Below, in pieces: positions 18,697 to 27,019 of a stretch of 64,000 nucleotides of DNA. A model generated the notes under the pieces. The model ran no database searches. It was not told the origin of the DNA and saw only the letters and a program-made list of their open reading frames with translations. Both the position numbers and the translations under genes were made by a program. How positions within the stretch are numbered: position 1 is the stretch's first letter; each line of letters begins with the position of its first letter. The DNA lies in contig NZ_JAGIOC010000001.1 of the NCBI RefSeq assembly GCF_017876515.1, positions 2,170,001-2,234,000 on the forward strand, in the 5' to 3' direction. The stretch comes from Brachybacterium fresconis (GTDB lineage: Bacteria > Actinomycetota > Actinomycetes > Actinomycetales > Dermabacteraceae).

Positions 18697-18714
18697 CCCC
18701 GGCACGTGCCGGGG
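18697..18714. terminator. Perfect 18-bp palindrome between convergent genes
   Basis: CCCCGGCACGTGCCGGGG lies eight bases after the symporter stop and before the stop of the convergent esterase gene. The RNA would form a strong hairpin on either strand. There is no T-run, so it is a bidirectional terminator candidate only. Confidence 0.5.
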
Positions 18715-18755
18715 CGGACCGAGCTGCTCGCCCACCGCCGCTCCTGCACTCGCGC

Positions 18756-20039
18756 TCAACCCGCTTTTCGCGTCCCTCGCGTCCCCGAGCTCTCGGCGAC
18801 ACACGCCAGGCCGTCGAAGCTCTCGAACGCCGGCTGCTCGAGGAAGTAGTCGGCCATCCTCATGCGGGTGAAGCGCGCAGCGTCGGTCACCGACGGAGCT
18901 GCCCTGCGCAGGTCGGCCAGCGTCCACGGGGCATCACCGGCGAAGGCGGACTCCACGCAGTCCGGCTCCGGCCCCGGCTGCGGGGATTGCTGGAACGGGA
19001 ACGCCCCGGACCCATCCAGCGCCGCCCCGTCGGTGACGGTGGTCCGCCCTCCGCGGGCCGTGAGTCCGATCGACCGGTACTCATCGCCCAGGGCGGCTGC
19101 CAGGTGGTACCCCGCCGGGTAGAGCAGCTGGCCGTCCTCGGCGCGTTCCGGCGTCTTCTTGATGTGCCAGTTGTGGGCGGCGAGGACGATCTTGGCCGAC
19201 GGGTCCGACTCGAGCAGCCGCAGCACCGACTCCGCCAGGTAGACGTCACGGAAGGTGGAGGCGTTCCCCATGTCTTCGCTGAGGAATGCCCGATGCACCT
19301 GGTCGAGGAGCCACGCACCGCGCAAATGATGCATGACCTCGGCGTGCTCGGCCTGCTGGCCGGTCGCATGGTGGTGGCTGGCCATCCGTTGTGACCGCGC
19401 CACCAGCTCGCTGAGTGCACCGGTCACCGCATCACGATCGTGCTCCGGGAGGGTCGCGTAGGCGGCCAGCGCCATGGTCGCAAGCGGCAGGTCGTAGTGC
19501 GCGACGAGCTCGATCGCGCGCTCCAGTGCCGCTGCGGATCCGGGGTCCAGCTCCCGCATATACGGCGCGACGCGCTCCAGGGCGGGCATGGGAGACCCGA
19601 TCGAGCCGGGCAGATCCGTTCCGACGCAGTGCACCGCGAGTTCCTCGCGCGCATTCCGTGCCCGCATCCATCGGAGGGTCTCGTGCATCTCGGGCGCATC
19701 GCCCAGCGACATCGCGATCCCCTCGGAAGCGACTCGCTCGACGTCGCCGGGACCGCCGGCGACCCAGTCGGCGACGATCTCGGCCTCCGTGAAAGGAGCT
19801 TCGAGCGCGAGCATCGTGAAGCCGCGCCGCTCGACGAGGTATCGCAGCAGGCGGTGCCGGATCCGATAGAACTCCGAGATGTGGTGGGAACTCTCGCCGA
19901 GTGCCACCACCCGCGCGTCGCCGACGAGGTCGGCGACGGGCTCGAGCTCATCGAGGGGAGCGTCGGGATCGAGGTATCTCTGGGGTGCGCCGTGCTCGGC
20001 CAGCCACTCGGACAAGTGCATCGTGGCCCCGTTCGTCAT
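18756..20039 (-). CDS. Erythromycin-esterase-family protein
   Basis: 427 residues from the ATG at 20039 (GAGGAGG upstream; an ATG at 20054 in frame is less well placed). Erythromycin esterases hydrolyse the macrolide lactone, but the broader family includes enzymes of unknown substrate. Visible hallmarks: ALGESSHHISEFYRIRHRLL with the family Glu and His, ALEAPFTEA, and AAHNWHIKK carrying a late conserved His. It is divergent from the TetR gene at 20169 with a palindrome between them, so it is probably the regulator's target. Macrolide resistance is only an inference. Confidence 0.85.
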   Translation of the reverse strand: MTNGATMHLSEWLAEHGAPQRYLDPDAPLDELEPVADLVGDARVVALGESSHHISEFYRIRHRLLRYLVERRGFTMLALEAPFTEAEIVADWVAGGPGDVERVASEGIAMSLGDAPEMHETLRWMRARNAREELAVHCVGTDLPGSIGSPMPALERVAPYMRELDPGSAAALERAIELVAHYDLPLATMALAAYATLPEHDRDAVTGALSELVARSQRMASHHHATGQQAEHAEVMHHLRGAWLLDQVHRAFLSEDMGNASTFRDVYLAESVLRLLESDPSAKIVLAAHNWHIKKTPERAEDGQLLYPAGYHLAAALGDEYRSIGLTARGGRTTVTDGAALDGSGAFPFQQSPQPGPEPDCVESAFAGDAPWTLADLRRAAPSVTDAARFTRMRMADYFLEQPAFESFDGLACVAESSGTRGTRKAG

Positions 20040-20133
20040 CGGCCACCTCCTCATGATCGATTCCGACGAAAAGCCGGCTCCCGGTCGCGGCCACCGGCGG
20101 GTTCCGGCACCACGTAGGCGTACGCTGTATACG

Positions 20134-20145
20134 TAACGTACGTTA
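20134..20145. promoter_or_regulatory. Palindromic operator candidate for the divergent TetR regulator
   Basis: TAACGTACGTTA is a perfect 12-bp palindrome, 23 bases before the TetR start and overlapping a TATACG box at 20128-20133. It sits between the TetR gene and the divergent esterase gene, where a TetR repressor would control both. Confidence 0.55.
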
Positions 20146-20168
20146 TGGCAGATCAACCCGGAGGGTCA

Positions 20169-20810
20169 ATGCCTCGACCGAAGTCCCACACCCTCACTGA
20201 CGTCACCACGGCGGCGCTGACCGTGCTCGACCAGGACGGGTACGCCGCCCTGTCGATGCGCGCCGTCGCCCGGGAGCTCGGCGTGAGCCCCATGGCGCTG
20301 TACCGCTATGTCGCCGACCGCGACGAGCTGGAACGTCTGGTCGCCGACCGGATCCTGGAGCCACTCGTGCAAGAGGTGGATGCCGGGCCCTGGCAACACC
20401 GGATCGCCGTGCTCGCCGACCGCCTTCGTGCAGCGGCCGGAGCGCACCCCGAGGCCGTTCCCCTGCTGCTTCGGCACCGACACGACACCCTGAACTCCGT
20501 GCGTTGGATCGAGACGATGCTCGCCGTCCTCGCCGAGGCGGGTTTCCACAGCGCTGGCCGCGTCCTGGCGCAGCGGGCGATCGTGCATCATGTTCTCGGT
20601 GCCATCCAGGCTCAACAGCTGAGCCCGTTGGACGGCGCGGGAACCGCGTCGCTGGCCGAGCTGCCGCCTGCAGAGTTCCCGCACCTGGCCGCGACAGCGA
20701 GCATCGCCCGCGGGATGGACCCGGACGACGAGTTCCACCGGGGACTGGCGAGTCTCTTGGAGGGCTTGCGCCGGGAAGCGGGATCGCCGACGACCCCGCC
20801 CCCTGCATGA
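20169..20810 (+). CDS. TetR-family transcriptional regulator
   Basis: 213 residues from the ATG at 20169, chosen because GGAGG precedes it (the ATG at 20145 would fall inside the palindrome). The N-terminal helix-turn-helix is clear (TAALTVLDQDGYAALSMRAV, then GVSPMALYRYVADRDEL). The C-terminal part is helical, like the tetracycline-repressor C-terminal domain, and should bind a small hydrophobic ligand. Divergent from the erythromycin-esterase-family gene; probably represses it and itself through the site at 20134-20145. Confidence 0.9.
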   Translation: MPRPKSHTLTDVTTAALTVLDQDGYAALSMRAVARELGVSPMALYRYVADRDELERLVADRILEPLVQEVDAGPWQHRIAVLADRLRAAAGAHPEAVPLLLRHRHDTLNSVRWIETMLAVLAEAGFHSAGRVLAQRAIVHHVLGAIQAQQLSPLDGAGTASLAELPPAEFPHLAATASIARGMDPDDEFHRGLASLLEGLRREAGSPTTPPPA

Positions 20811-20868
20811 GATGGATGGCGCACCTCGCCGTGCTGGCTCTGGTGGCCGACCGCGGGTGCCCCCTGAC

Positions 20869-22062
20869 TCAGGTGCTCCGCAGCTGGGCACGCCCGAGGT
20901 CGCTCAGCTCGGTGATCGAGCGCGACCCCTTGGGGAAGAGCGACCCCGTCATCACCCGGTGCAGGCCGGGGAGCTTCATCGCCCGGAATCCCCAGCGCCG
21001 AAGCAGGAGGGTCCGGGTCGATCTCGGCAGGAACACCTCGATCACCCGGTCGCGGGCCGCGTCCTGGATACCCGTCGCGACCGGTCGCCACCGCCGCTCG
21101 TACTCCGCCAGGGCCTCCGGCACCAGGGCGCCCGTCGCGAGCATCTCCGTCAACAGGTGTGCTCCGGCGATCCCCAGCGACGCGCCCTGTCCGGCGACCA
21201 GCGAGACCGCATACGCCGCGTCGCCCACCAGGGCCACGCGGGAGTCGGTCCAACGCGGCATGAGGATCTGGGCGACCTGGTCGTAGTACATCTCGCGCGA
21301 GGGTGGGCATCGGGACAGGACGCGGTCCGCGAGCTCACCGAGGCCGGCGAACTCTCCGCGCACCTCCTCGCGAGCATCGTCCGGTGCGCGCTCTGCGTCG
21401 GTCCTGTGCACCGTGAAGGCGGCGACCCGACCCTCGCCGAGCCCATAGAGACCCAGCTGGCGGTCGAGCGACTCCGTGAGCACGAACTGTCCGCGGACCT
21501 GCTCGAAGACCTCCTGGTCCTCGACCACGAACGCGCTGGTGTGCATCCCCAGGTCACGCAAGTAGTCCGACTCCGGACCGAACACCTGGGAGCGGATGCG
21601 CGAGTGGATGCCGTCGGCGCCGACGATCAGATCGACCTCGATCACCGTGCCGTCCGAGAGCACCGCGGCGTCGTCGATGATCTGTTCGACGCTGAGCCCG
21701 TAACGCAAGTCCACCCCGGCGCCGAGCGCCTCCCGCAGCAGCTCCTCCAGCGCCGGGCGCATGATGCTCACGATCTGCCCCTCGAGAGCTTTCACGAAGA
21801 TCTCGTAGTCGAGGCTGACCGTCGTGCGCCCCCGGTCATCGATGTACCGGAACTCGCGCACCGGGCTCGCCAGTCGCCGCAGCTGCGGCTCCAGTCCCAT
21901 GGCCGTGACGGCGTCGAACCCGGGGCCGGAGAAGTCGATCATGTAGCCGTGGCGGCGCGGCCCGGGGGCGCGTTCGACGAGGGTGACGTCCCAGCCGTGG
22001 TGGTTCAGGCGTCCGGCGAGGGCCAGGCCCGCGATGCCGGCGCCGCAGATCAGGGCTTTCAT
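20869..22062 (-). CDS. FAD-dependent monooxygenase (PHBH-like)
   Basis: 397 residues. The N-terminal GAGIAGLALAGRL is the FAD ADP-binding GxGxxG motif; LIVGADGIHSRIR is the DG motif; VALVGDAAYAVSLVAGQGAS is the GD motif of class A flavin monooxygenases. The expected role is NAD(P)H-dependent hydroxylation or epoxidation of an aromatic or polyketide-like substrate; related enzymes inactivate tetracycline or rifamycin. Its ATG overlaps the stop of the TetR gene by four bases, so regulator and enzyme are one operon. C-terminal ~35 residues are basic and not part of the core fold. Confidence 0.9.
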   Translation of the reverse strand: MKALICGAGIAGLALAGRLNHHGWDVTLVERAPGPRRHGYMIDFSGPGFDAVTAMGLEPQLRRLASPVREFRYIDDRGRTTVSLDYEIFVKALEGQIVSIMRPALEELLREALGAGVDLRYGLSVEQIIDDAAVLSDGTVIEVDLIVGADGIHSRIRSQVFGPESDYLRDLGMHTSAFVVEDQEVFEQVRGQFVLTESLDRQLGLYGLGEGRVAAFTVHRTDAERAPDDAREEVRGEFAGLGELADRVLSRCPPSREMYYDQVAQILMPRWTDSRVALVGDAAYAVSLVAGQGASLGIAGAHLLTEMLATGALVPEALAEYERRWRPVATGIQDAARDRVIEVFLPRSTRTLLLRRWGFRAMKLPGLHRVMTGSLFPKGSRSITELSDLGRAQLRST

Positions 22063-22667
22063 GCGTGCCCGCCGTCCCGGTCGGGGTGGATGATCCCGCG
22101 CAGCAGCGCGAGGGCATCGTCGGTCGGGAGCTCGGGGTCCAGGCCTTTCTGGAGGGCGATGCCGTCCAGGGCGGCGAGGGTCACCAGGGCCGTCGCGCCG
22201 GGAGCGGGGTTCCCGGCTCGAGCCAGGGCCGATTCCAGCGCGCTGCGGAAGCGTGCCAGTTCCGCGACCAGCTGCTCGTTCAGCACGGGATCGCGGGTGG
22301 CGGCGAGGTAGGTCTCGACCACCAGGAGCGAGGTGGCGTCGGCGCCGTCGAAGTGGTCGAGCAGGGACAGGAGCTCCTCCGTCGGATCCCTCTGTTCGCT
22401 GAGCTGCGCGCCGGCCTCCTCGAGGAGCCGGCTCACACGCGACATCGCCGCCTGCCGCAGCAGCGCCTGGACGGACTCGAAATGGTAGTGCACCAGGCCC
22501 GAGCGGATCCCGGCGTGGTCGGCGAGACGCCGCGTGGTCACAGCGTTCCAGCCGTGCTCGGCGATCAGTTCGGCGGCAGCCTCCAGCAGCCGGGCGCGGG
22601 CCGCCCGGCCGCGCTCGGTGCTGGTCGACGGCGGCGCATCCATGGATTGGGCGTTCGCATTGGTCAT
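22059..22667 (-). CDS. TetR-family regulator, probably leaderless
   Basis: 202 residues. The helix-turn-helix covers about 22-70 (AAAELIAEHGWNAVTTRRLA, then GIRSGLVHYHFESVQALL), followed by a helical ligand domain. No ribosome site precedes the ATG; instead a TTGACG/TCATAT promoter places transcription start at or next to the ATG. An 8-bp inverted repeat flanks the start codon, a good autoregulatory site. Translationally coupled to the FAD monooxygenase, which is the likely regulated gene. Confidence 0.9.
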   Translation of the reverse strand: MTNANAQSMDAPPSTSTERGRAARARLLEAAAELIAEHGWNAVTTRRLADHAGIRSGLVHYHFESVQALLRQAAMSRVSRLLEEAGAQLSEQRDPTEELLSLLDHFDGADATSLLVVETYLAATRDPVLNEQLVAELARFRSALESALARAGNPAPGATALVTLAALDGIALQKGLDPELPTDDALALLRGIIHPDRDGGHA

Positions 22668-22676
22668 ACGCCCAAT
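22646..22676. promoter_or_regulatory. Inverted repeat flanking the TetR start codon
   Basis: ATTGGGCG (22646-22653) and CGCCCAAT (22669-22676) are perfect inverted 8-mers 15 bases apart, overlapping the -10 box edge and the start codon. A fitting operator for the encoded TetR protein. Confidence 0.5.
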
Positions 22677-22703
22677 ATGAGTGCGTGCGACTCACCTCGT
22701 CAA
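22675..22703 (-). promoter_or_regulatory. Promoter for TetR-monooxygenase operon (leaderless)
   Basis: On the minus strand TTGACG (22703-22698) and TCATAT (22680-22675) are separated by exactly 17 bases. The -10 box ends seven bases before the ATG at 22667, so the message should begin at the start codon. Confidence 0.65.
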
Positions 22704-22857
22704 GGGACCGGACCCCCTTTCCCCTCCGCGCCGAGGGCCGCCCCTCGTGACGCGCGGCTCCGGGATCTCTCGACCACACCTCGGCTCACCAGGCGCGTAG
22801 CACCGGCCCCGTGACACGATCGGCGGCACCCAGTCGACGACGCGAAGGACCCTCACC

Positions 22858-24486
22858 GTGGAGACGCTCTACCACTCCGGCCGCATCCTGACGATGGTCG
22901 ATCAGGACGACTCCCCCGAGGCGGTGATCGTCCGCGACGGACTGATTGCCTTCGTCGGCGACCTGGACCGGGCGCGCGACCTGCTCGGTGGCGGCGCCGA
23001 GGAAGTGGATCTGGCCGGGCGCGCCCTGATGCCCTCGTTCATCGATTCCCACGGGCACCTGCTCCAGCACGGGGCGCTGGCCGCGCTGGTGGACCTCGAG
23101 CACGCCACCTCCGTCGCCGAGATCATCGCCGCCTTCCGCGAGCGCCTGGCGCAGCGCGACCCGTCGGACACCTCACCGCTGATCGGCGCGAAGTACGACC
23201 CGAACCTGCTGGCCGAAGGACGCCACCCCACCCGGGACGACCTCGACCAGATCTCCACCGCGATCCCGGTGTTCGCGCTGCACCGCAGCATGCACGTCGC
23301 CGTCGGCAACTCGGTACTGGTCGATGGAGCCGGACTCATCGCCCAGACGCCCGATCCCGAGGGAGGACGCTTCGGTCGCAGTCCCGACGGCACGCCCGAC
23401 GGGTACGTCGAGGAGCATCCCGCGATGGCGGCCTTCGCCGGCGTCCTCGACCCCAGCGGCAGCGGGGGCCTGCTCCCCGGCGGCGCGGCGGACCCCGCGC
23501 AGGCGGTGCAGCGGGCGGCGGAGGACTACCTGCGCCACGGGATCACCACCGCCCAGGAAGGCGCGGCCGACCCCACCACCGTGAACGGCCTGGTCGGCGC
23601 AGCGGGAGCCGGCGGGATCGCGCTCGACGTGGTCGTCTACCCGCTCGTGCAGACCGGCACCAGCGTCTTCGACGCTCACCCCGAGTTCGCGGGCGAGTAC
23701 GTCGGCCGACTGCGCCTCGGCGGCTACAAGATGATCCTCGACGGCTCGCCGCAGGCCCGCTCGGCCTGGATGAGCGAGCCCTACGCGCCGGTTCCCGGTG
23801 ATGAGGACCCGGGCTGCGCCTACCCGATCCACACGCCCGCGGAGGTCGAGGAGTTCACCCGCGCGGTCGCCGCGCAGGGACGCCAGCTCCTCGCGCACTG
23901 CAACGGGGACGCGGCCGCCGAGCTGTTCGTGTCCACGGCCGAGCGCGTCGGCGCCGAGCACCCCGCCCTGCTGGAGGCGCGGCCGGTGATGATCCACGCG
24001 CAGACCGTGCGTGATGACCAGCTCGAGCGCATGGCCCCGCTGGGGATGATCGCCTCGATCTTCTCCGTGCACACCTTCTTCTGGGGCGATGTGCACCTGC
24101 GCAACTTCGGCCCCGAGCGCGGCCGTCGCGTCTCCCCCGCCCGCTCCGCCCTGGACCGCGGCGTGCGCGTCACCCTGCACCAGGACTCCCCCGTCACGCC
24201 CCCGGACATGCTGCTGACGATCTGGGCGGCCGTGAACCGCATCAGCCGCGCCGGCAAGCCCGTCGGCCTCGAACAGCGCATCTCCACCTGGGAGGCGCTG
24301 CGCGCCGTCACCACCGACGCCGCCTACCAGTACGGCGAGGAGGACTCCAAGGGACAGCTCCGTGAGGGCATGCGCGCGGACCTCGTGATCCTCTCCGCCG
24401 ACCCGCTGACCAGCGTGCCGCAGGAACTGCGGGACGTCGAGGTGCTCGCGACGATCAAGGACGGGGAGGTCGTGTACGAGGCGTAA
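22858..24486 (+). CDS. YtcJ-like metal-dependent amidohydrolase
   Basis: 542 residues, GTG start with GAAGGA upstream. It belongs to the amidohydrolase superfamily, YtcJ/amidohydrolase-3 group: N-terminal beta domain, then FIDSHGHLLQHG carrying the first metal-binding His pair, LLAHCNGD and HAQTVR with later His ligands, LHQDSPV with the Asp, and a C-terminal GMRADLVILSADPL segment closing the composite beta domain. Members hydrolyse exocyclic or amide C-N bonds; the substrate is unknown. It stands alone, divergent from the TetR-monooxygenase operon. Confidence 0.88.
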   Translation: METLYHSGRILTMVDQDDSPEAVIVRDGLIAFVGDLDRARDLLGGGAEEVDLAGRALMPSFIDSHGHLLQHGALAALVDLEHATSVAEIIAAFRERLAQRDPSDTSPLIGAKYDPNLLAEGRHPTRDDLDQISTAIPVFALHRSMHVAVGNSVLVDGAGLIAQTPDPEGGRFGRSPDGTPDGYVEEHPAMAAFAGVLDPSGSGGLLPGGAADPAQAVQRAAEDYLRHGITTAQEGAADPTTVNGLVGAAGAGGIALDVVVYPLVQTGTSVFDAHPEFAGEYVGRLRLGGYKMILDGSPQARSAWMSEPYAPVPGDEDPGCAYPIHTPAEVEEFTRAVAAQGRQLLAHCNGDAAAELFVSTAERVGAEHPALLEARPVMIHAQTVRDDQLERMAPLGMIASIFSVHTFFWGDVHLRNFGPERGRRVSPARSALDRGVRVTLHQDSPVTPPDMLLTIWAAVNRISRAGKPVGLEQRISTWEALRAVTTDAAYQYGEEDSKGQLREGMRADLVILSADPLTSVPQELRDVEVLATIKDGEVVYEA

Positions 24487-24548
24487 GGCGAACGGGCGAC
24501 GGCCGCGTCGCGGGCGATGCGGCTCATGCCCCGCGCCCCTTCGCGCCA

Positions 24549-24568
24549 CATACCACCACAGGTATGCT
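24549..24568. promoter_or_regulatory. Inverted repeat and -10 box before the MNT antitoxin gene
   Basis: CATACCACCACAGGTATG (24549-24566) has perfect 6-bp inverted arms. It overlaps a TATGCT -10-like box at 24563-24568, six bases before the ATG at 24575, which lacks a ribosome site. The pattern suggests leaderless transcription repressed by the HTH antitoxin. Confidence 0.5.
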
Positions 24569-24574
24569 CGTGAT

Positions 24575-25036
24575 ATGTCGGTCCCCCTGCAGGACGCACC
24601 CCAGATCCTCAGAGCTGCGCGCGAGGATGCTGGGATGACCCAGCGCGCACTGGCCGATGCCGTCGGCGCCCGTCAGCCACACGTTGCCGGCATCGAATCC
24701 GGGCACCGCCCCGTGTCCAGAGATCTGCTGGAACGGTTGCTCGCCGCGACCGACTACCGTCCCTCGCTGGCGCTGGCCGCGCGGCGCGATGAACTCATCG
24801 CGCTCGGTGCACGTCACGGGATCCGGAACCTCCGGGTGTTCGGCTCGGTCGCGCGCGGCTCGGATCATCACGGCTCCGACATCGACCTCCTGATCGACCT
24901 GGAGCGGACATCGGACCCCCTGGAGTTTGCAGCGTTCGTCGCGGAAGCGACTGAACTGCTCGGTTTCCCCCTGGACGTCGTCGTGGACAACCGCGACCTC
25001 CACCCGCACATCCGCCGAACGGCAGTGGCCCTGTGA
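24575..25036 (+). CDS. HTH-MNT fusion antitoxin (nucleotidyltransferase)
   Basis: 153 residues. Residues ~8-60 are an XRE-type helix-turn-helix (MTQRALADAVGARQPHVAGI region) and ~78-150 a minimal nucleotidyltransferase with GSVARG at 90-95 and SDIDL at 101-105, the two metal-binding Asp of the MNT fold. In characterised MntA-HepT systems the MNT protein adds AMP to the HEPN toxin and silences it; here the added HTH would also let it repress the operon. It overlaps the HEPN gene by four bases (GTGA). An inverted repeat lies over the likely -10 box just upstream. Confidence 0.85.
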   Translation: MSVPLQDAPQILRAAREDAGMTQRALADAVGARQPHVAGIESGHRPVSRDLLERLLAATDYRPSLALAARRDELIALGARHGIRNLRVFGSVARGSDHHGSDIDLLIDLERTSDPLEFAAFVAEATELLGFPLDVVVDNRDLHPHIRRTAVAL

Positions 25037-25452
25037 ACGAATCGAGCGGTCAGCACGAGCCGCCGCCCCGCTGGCAGCCGCGCCCTCGGACGACTGAACC
25101 GGCCCACGACGCCCCGCCTGCCGACGACGTCCTGCACCACGAGCTCGTGCGGATCCAGCACCGCGTCGAGGATGTGCTCGCTCAGGGCCGTGAAGCGTTC
25201 GCCGAGGGCTCCGACTCGTACGATCGGGCAACTGTCGCCATCCTCCGACTCGCCGCGCTGTTCGAGGACGAGAAGCGATATTCCCCGCACCTGAGCGTCG
25301 TCACCCTCGAGGAGCGGCGTGGGATCACGACGACGAGAAACCTCGTGGCCCACAGCGGCTACGGCGCGATGAACACCGAGATCTTCTGGCGCACCGTGAC
25401 GGAGCGCCTTCCCGAGGTCATCGCGCGGATCCGCGGGACGCTCCGCCTCTGA
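25033..25452 (+). CDS. HEPN-domain toxin (HepT-like)
   Basis: 139 residues, GTG start coupled to the MNT gene. The first ~30 residues are Pro-rich and disordered. The rest is helical and ends with the HEPN ribonuclease motif R102-NLVA-H107 followed by SGY. Characterised HepT toxins have RX4HXY with the Tyr modified by AMP; here the Tyr is one position further (RX4HXXY). Expected role: an RNase held in check by its partner, released under stress or phage attack. This family assignment rests on gene pairing and the motif; overall length is normal for HepT. Confidence 0.8.
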   Translation: MNESSGQHEPPPRWQPRPRTTEPAHDAPPADDVLHHELVRIQHRVEDVLAQGREAFAEGSDSYDRATVAILRLAALFEDEKRYSPHLSVVTLEERRGITTTRNLVAHSGYGAMNTEIFWRTVTERLPEVIARIRGTLRL

Positions 25453-25645
25453 GGCTCTCTTTGGCGCTCGTGTCCCTCACCCGGCCTCTCGCCACAGTGA
25501 CTCACGAGCTCCTGGACATCGAGAAGCTTGCGACGATCACGACGAGGGGCCGTGTTCGAGAGGGACCGGTCGAAATCACGCACCATCCGATTCACGACAC
25601 GATCAACTCTTCCCTCACAGCGGCCTCTCCAGGCAGAGTTAGGAC

Positions 25646-26977
25646 ATGGACAAGTCAATCCGCGACGGAATTTTCTCGACGATCCCGGGCCTGGAACATG
25701 GAGATAGTTGTTTCCTTCTCTTCGAGGACGACCACCCGATGTTGCACCTCGACCTCAACCTGCGAGAGTGGATGGACCTTGTCTCCGCCCCGACCATCAG
25801 CGGATTCACGCGATCGGGAGAACGCTTCACCGCCGAGCTCTCGGCAACGTTCGGCACGAATGGTCGCGTCACGGTCGCTCTGGATGACCTTGTCGTCGGT
25901 CCCTGGGAGGACCACTCGGCCAGGGCCGTCGAGAACGGGCAGGTGCGTGCCGTCTTCGCGTTCTTCGAACCCCGTGCCGTGGATGACCTGTTCTTCCGGA
26001 ACCTGCGCCCGGTCTCCTGGAGTATCGACGGAGAGGGTCTCGCGTCGACGAACCTGGATCTGATCGATCACTACCAGCCTTCCGCAGTCCCAGGGACGCA
26101 CTGGGGGCTCAGCCTCACGACGAAGTCGGCACTGTACGCGGATGCCGCCGCTTCGATCTCCCGCAGTCCGCAAGAGCGCCTGTGCCTGGTACTGCGTTAC
26201 GACACTGCGGAGGAACTCGCGACGTCGCGTCGCCATGTCTCCGCTCTGCAGACGCTCATCGAAGCCGTCGGTTCCCCGCAGCCTCGATACCTTCGCGAAC
26301 TCTCTCTTCTGCTCGCTGACCCCGACGGCGGATCCGATATCCCGGCCGACTGGTGGGCGAGCTCGCTACTCAGGCATCGAGGCGCACTCCATGACACCGG
26401 GCCCGAGTCCCCGCGAATCCCTCGCACGCGCGGCGACGAGCTCACAGGGATCGGACTCGATGAGCTCGGCGGGCTCTTGGCGCTCCAGCGCTGGGTCCTG
26501 CTATGTGAGACCGTCCCCCACCTGCTGTCGGTCTTGGACTCCCATCATCGTGGGCTGACCGTCGATTCGCGCGCTTCCGTCCTCTCACTCGCGGTCGGCT
26601 GGGAGCACCTCGCAGCTCGCTCGCGAGGCGCGGCCGCAGCTGCCGCATGGCGGGAGATCGCCAATCTGCTCCGCGACGGCGACGACACGAGCGGCCACAC
26701 CGAGCAGATGATCGAGCTGTGTTGGAACACGTATCTCAAAATCAAGCACGTCGAGCTCTCGGGGGGCGAGAGCGATGCGCGGGCAACGATCGCCGACGAC
26801 GACCGCGCCTCGCTCGACCTGGCCGCGCAATTCATGCACCACACCGTTCTCGCTGCCGCCTTCACGCTTGCCGGAATCCCGGTGCCTGGCGACCTGGAAC
26901 GTCGGATCTACCTCACAGAGTTCGCGGAGGAGCAATCGCCGTGGACCCGCGTGGTCAGTACCTACCTCAATGCCTGA
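25646..26977 (+). CDS. ApeA-like HEPN-family protein (tentative defence gene)
   Basis: 443 residues. The N-terminal ~200 residues are beta-rich and resemble the ApeA N-terminal domain (a TISGFTRSGERFTAEL-like strand pair, later ERLCLVLRYDTAEE). The C-terminal ~130 residues are helical and end in WNTYLKIKH (360-368), where ApeA-type HEPN domains have an Arg...His pair; the His is there, the Arg is not. If correct, it is an ApeA relative with a changed or lost RNase site. ApeA is a known anti-phage HEPN protein. The start has no good ribosome site (AGGA abuts the ATG). Its base composition looks less GC-rich than neighbours, as in transferred DNA. Next to the MNT-HEPN pair. Could also be an unrelated hypothetical. 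Confidence 0.45.
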   Translation: MDKSIRDGIFSTIPGLEHGDSCFLLFEDDHPMLHLDLNLREWMDLVSAPTISGFTRSGERFTAELSATFGTNGRVTVALDDLVVGPWEDHSARAVENGQVRAVFAFFEPRAVDDLFFRNLRPVSWSIDGEGLASTNLDLIDHYQPSAVPGTHWGLSLTTKSALYADAAASISRSPQERLCLVLRYDTAEELATSRRHVSALQTLIEAVGSPQPRYLRELSLLLADPDGGSDIPADWWASSLLRHRGALHDTGPESPRIPRTRGDELTGIGLDELGGLLALQRWVLLCETVPHLLSVLDSHHRGLTVDSRASVLSLAVGWEHLAARSRGAAAAAAWREIANLLRDGDDTSGHTEQMIELCWNTYLKIKHVELSGGESDARATIADDDRASLDLAAQFMHHTVLAAAFTLAGIPVPGDLERRIYLTEFAEEQSPWTRVVSTYLNA

Positions 26978-27019
26978 AGCCCCGCTGCCAGCGAGATCGA
27001 TGCCCAGAGGAGGCTCAGA

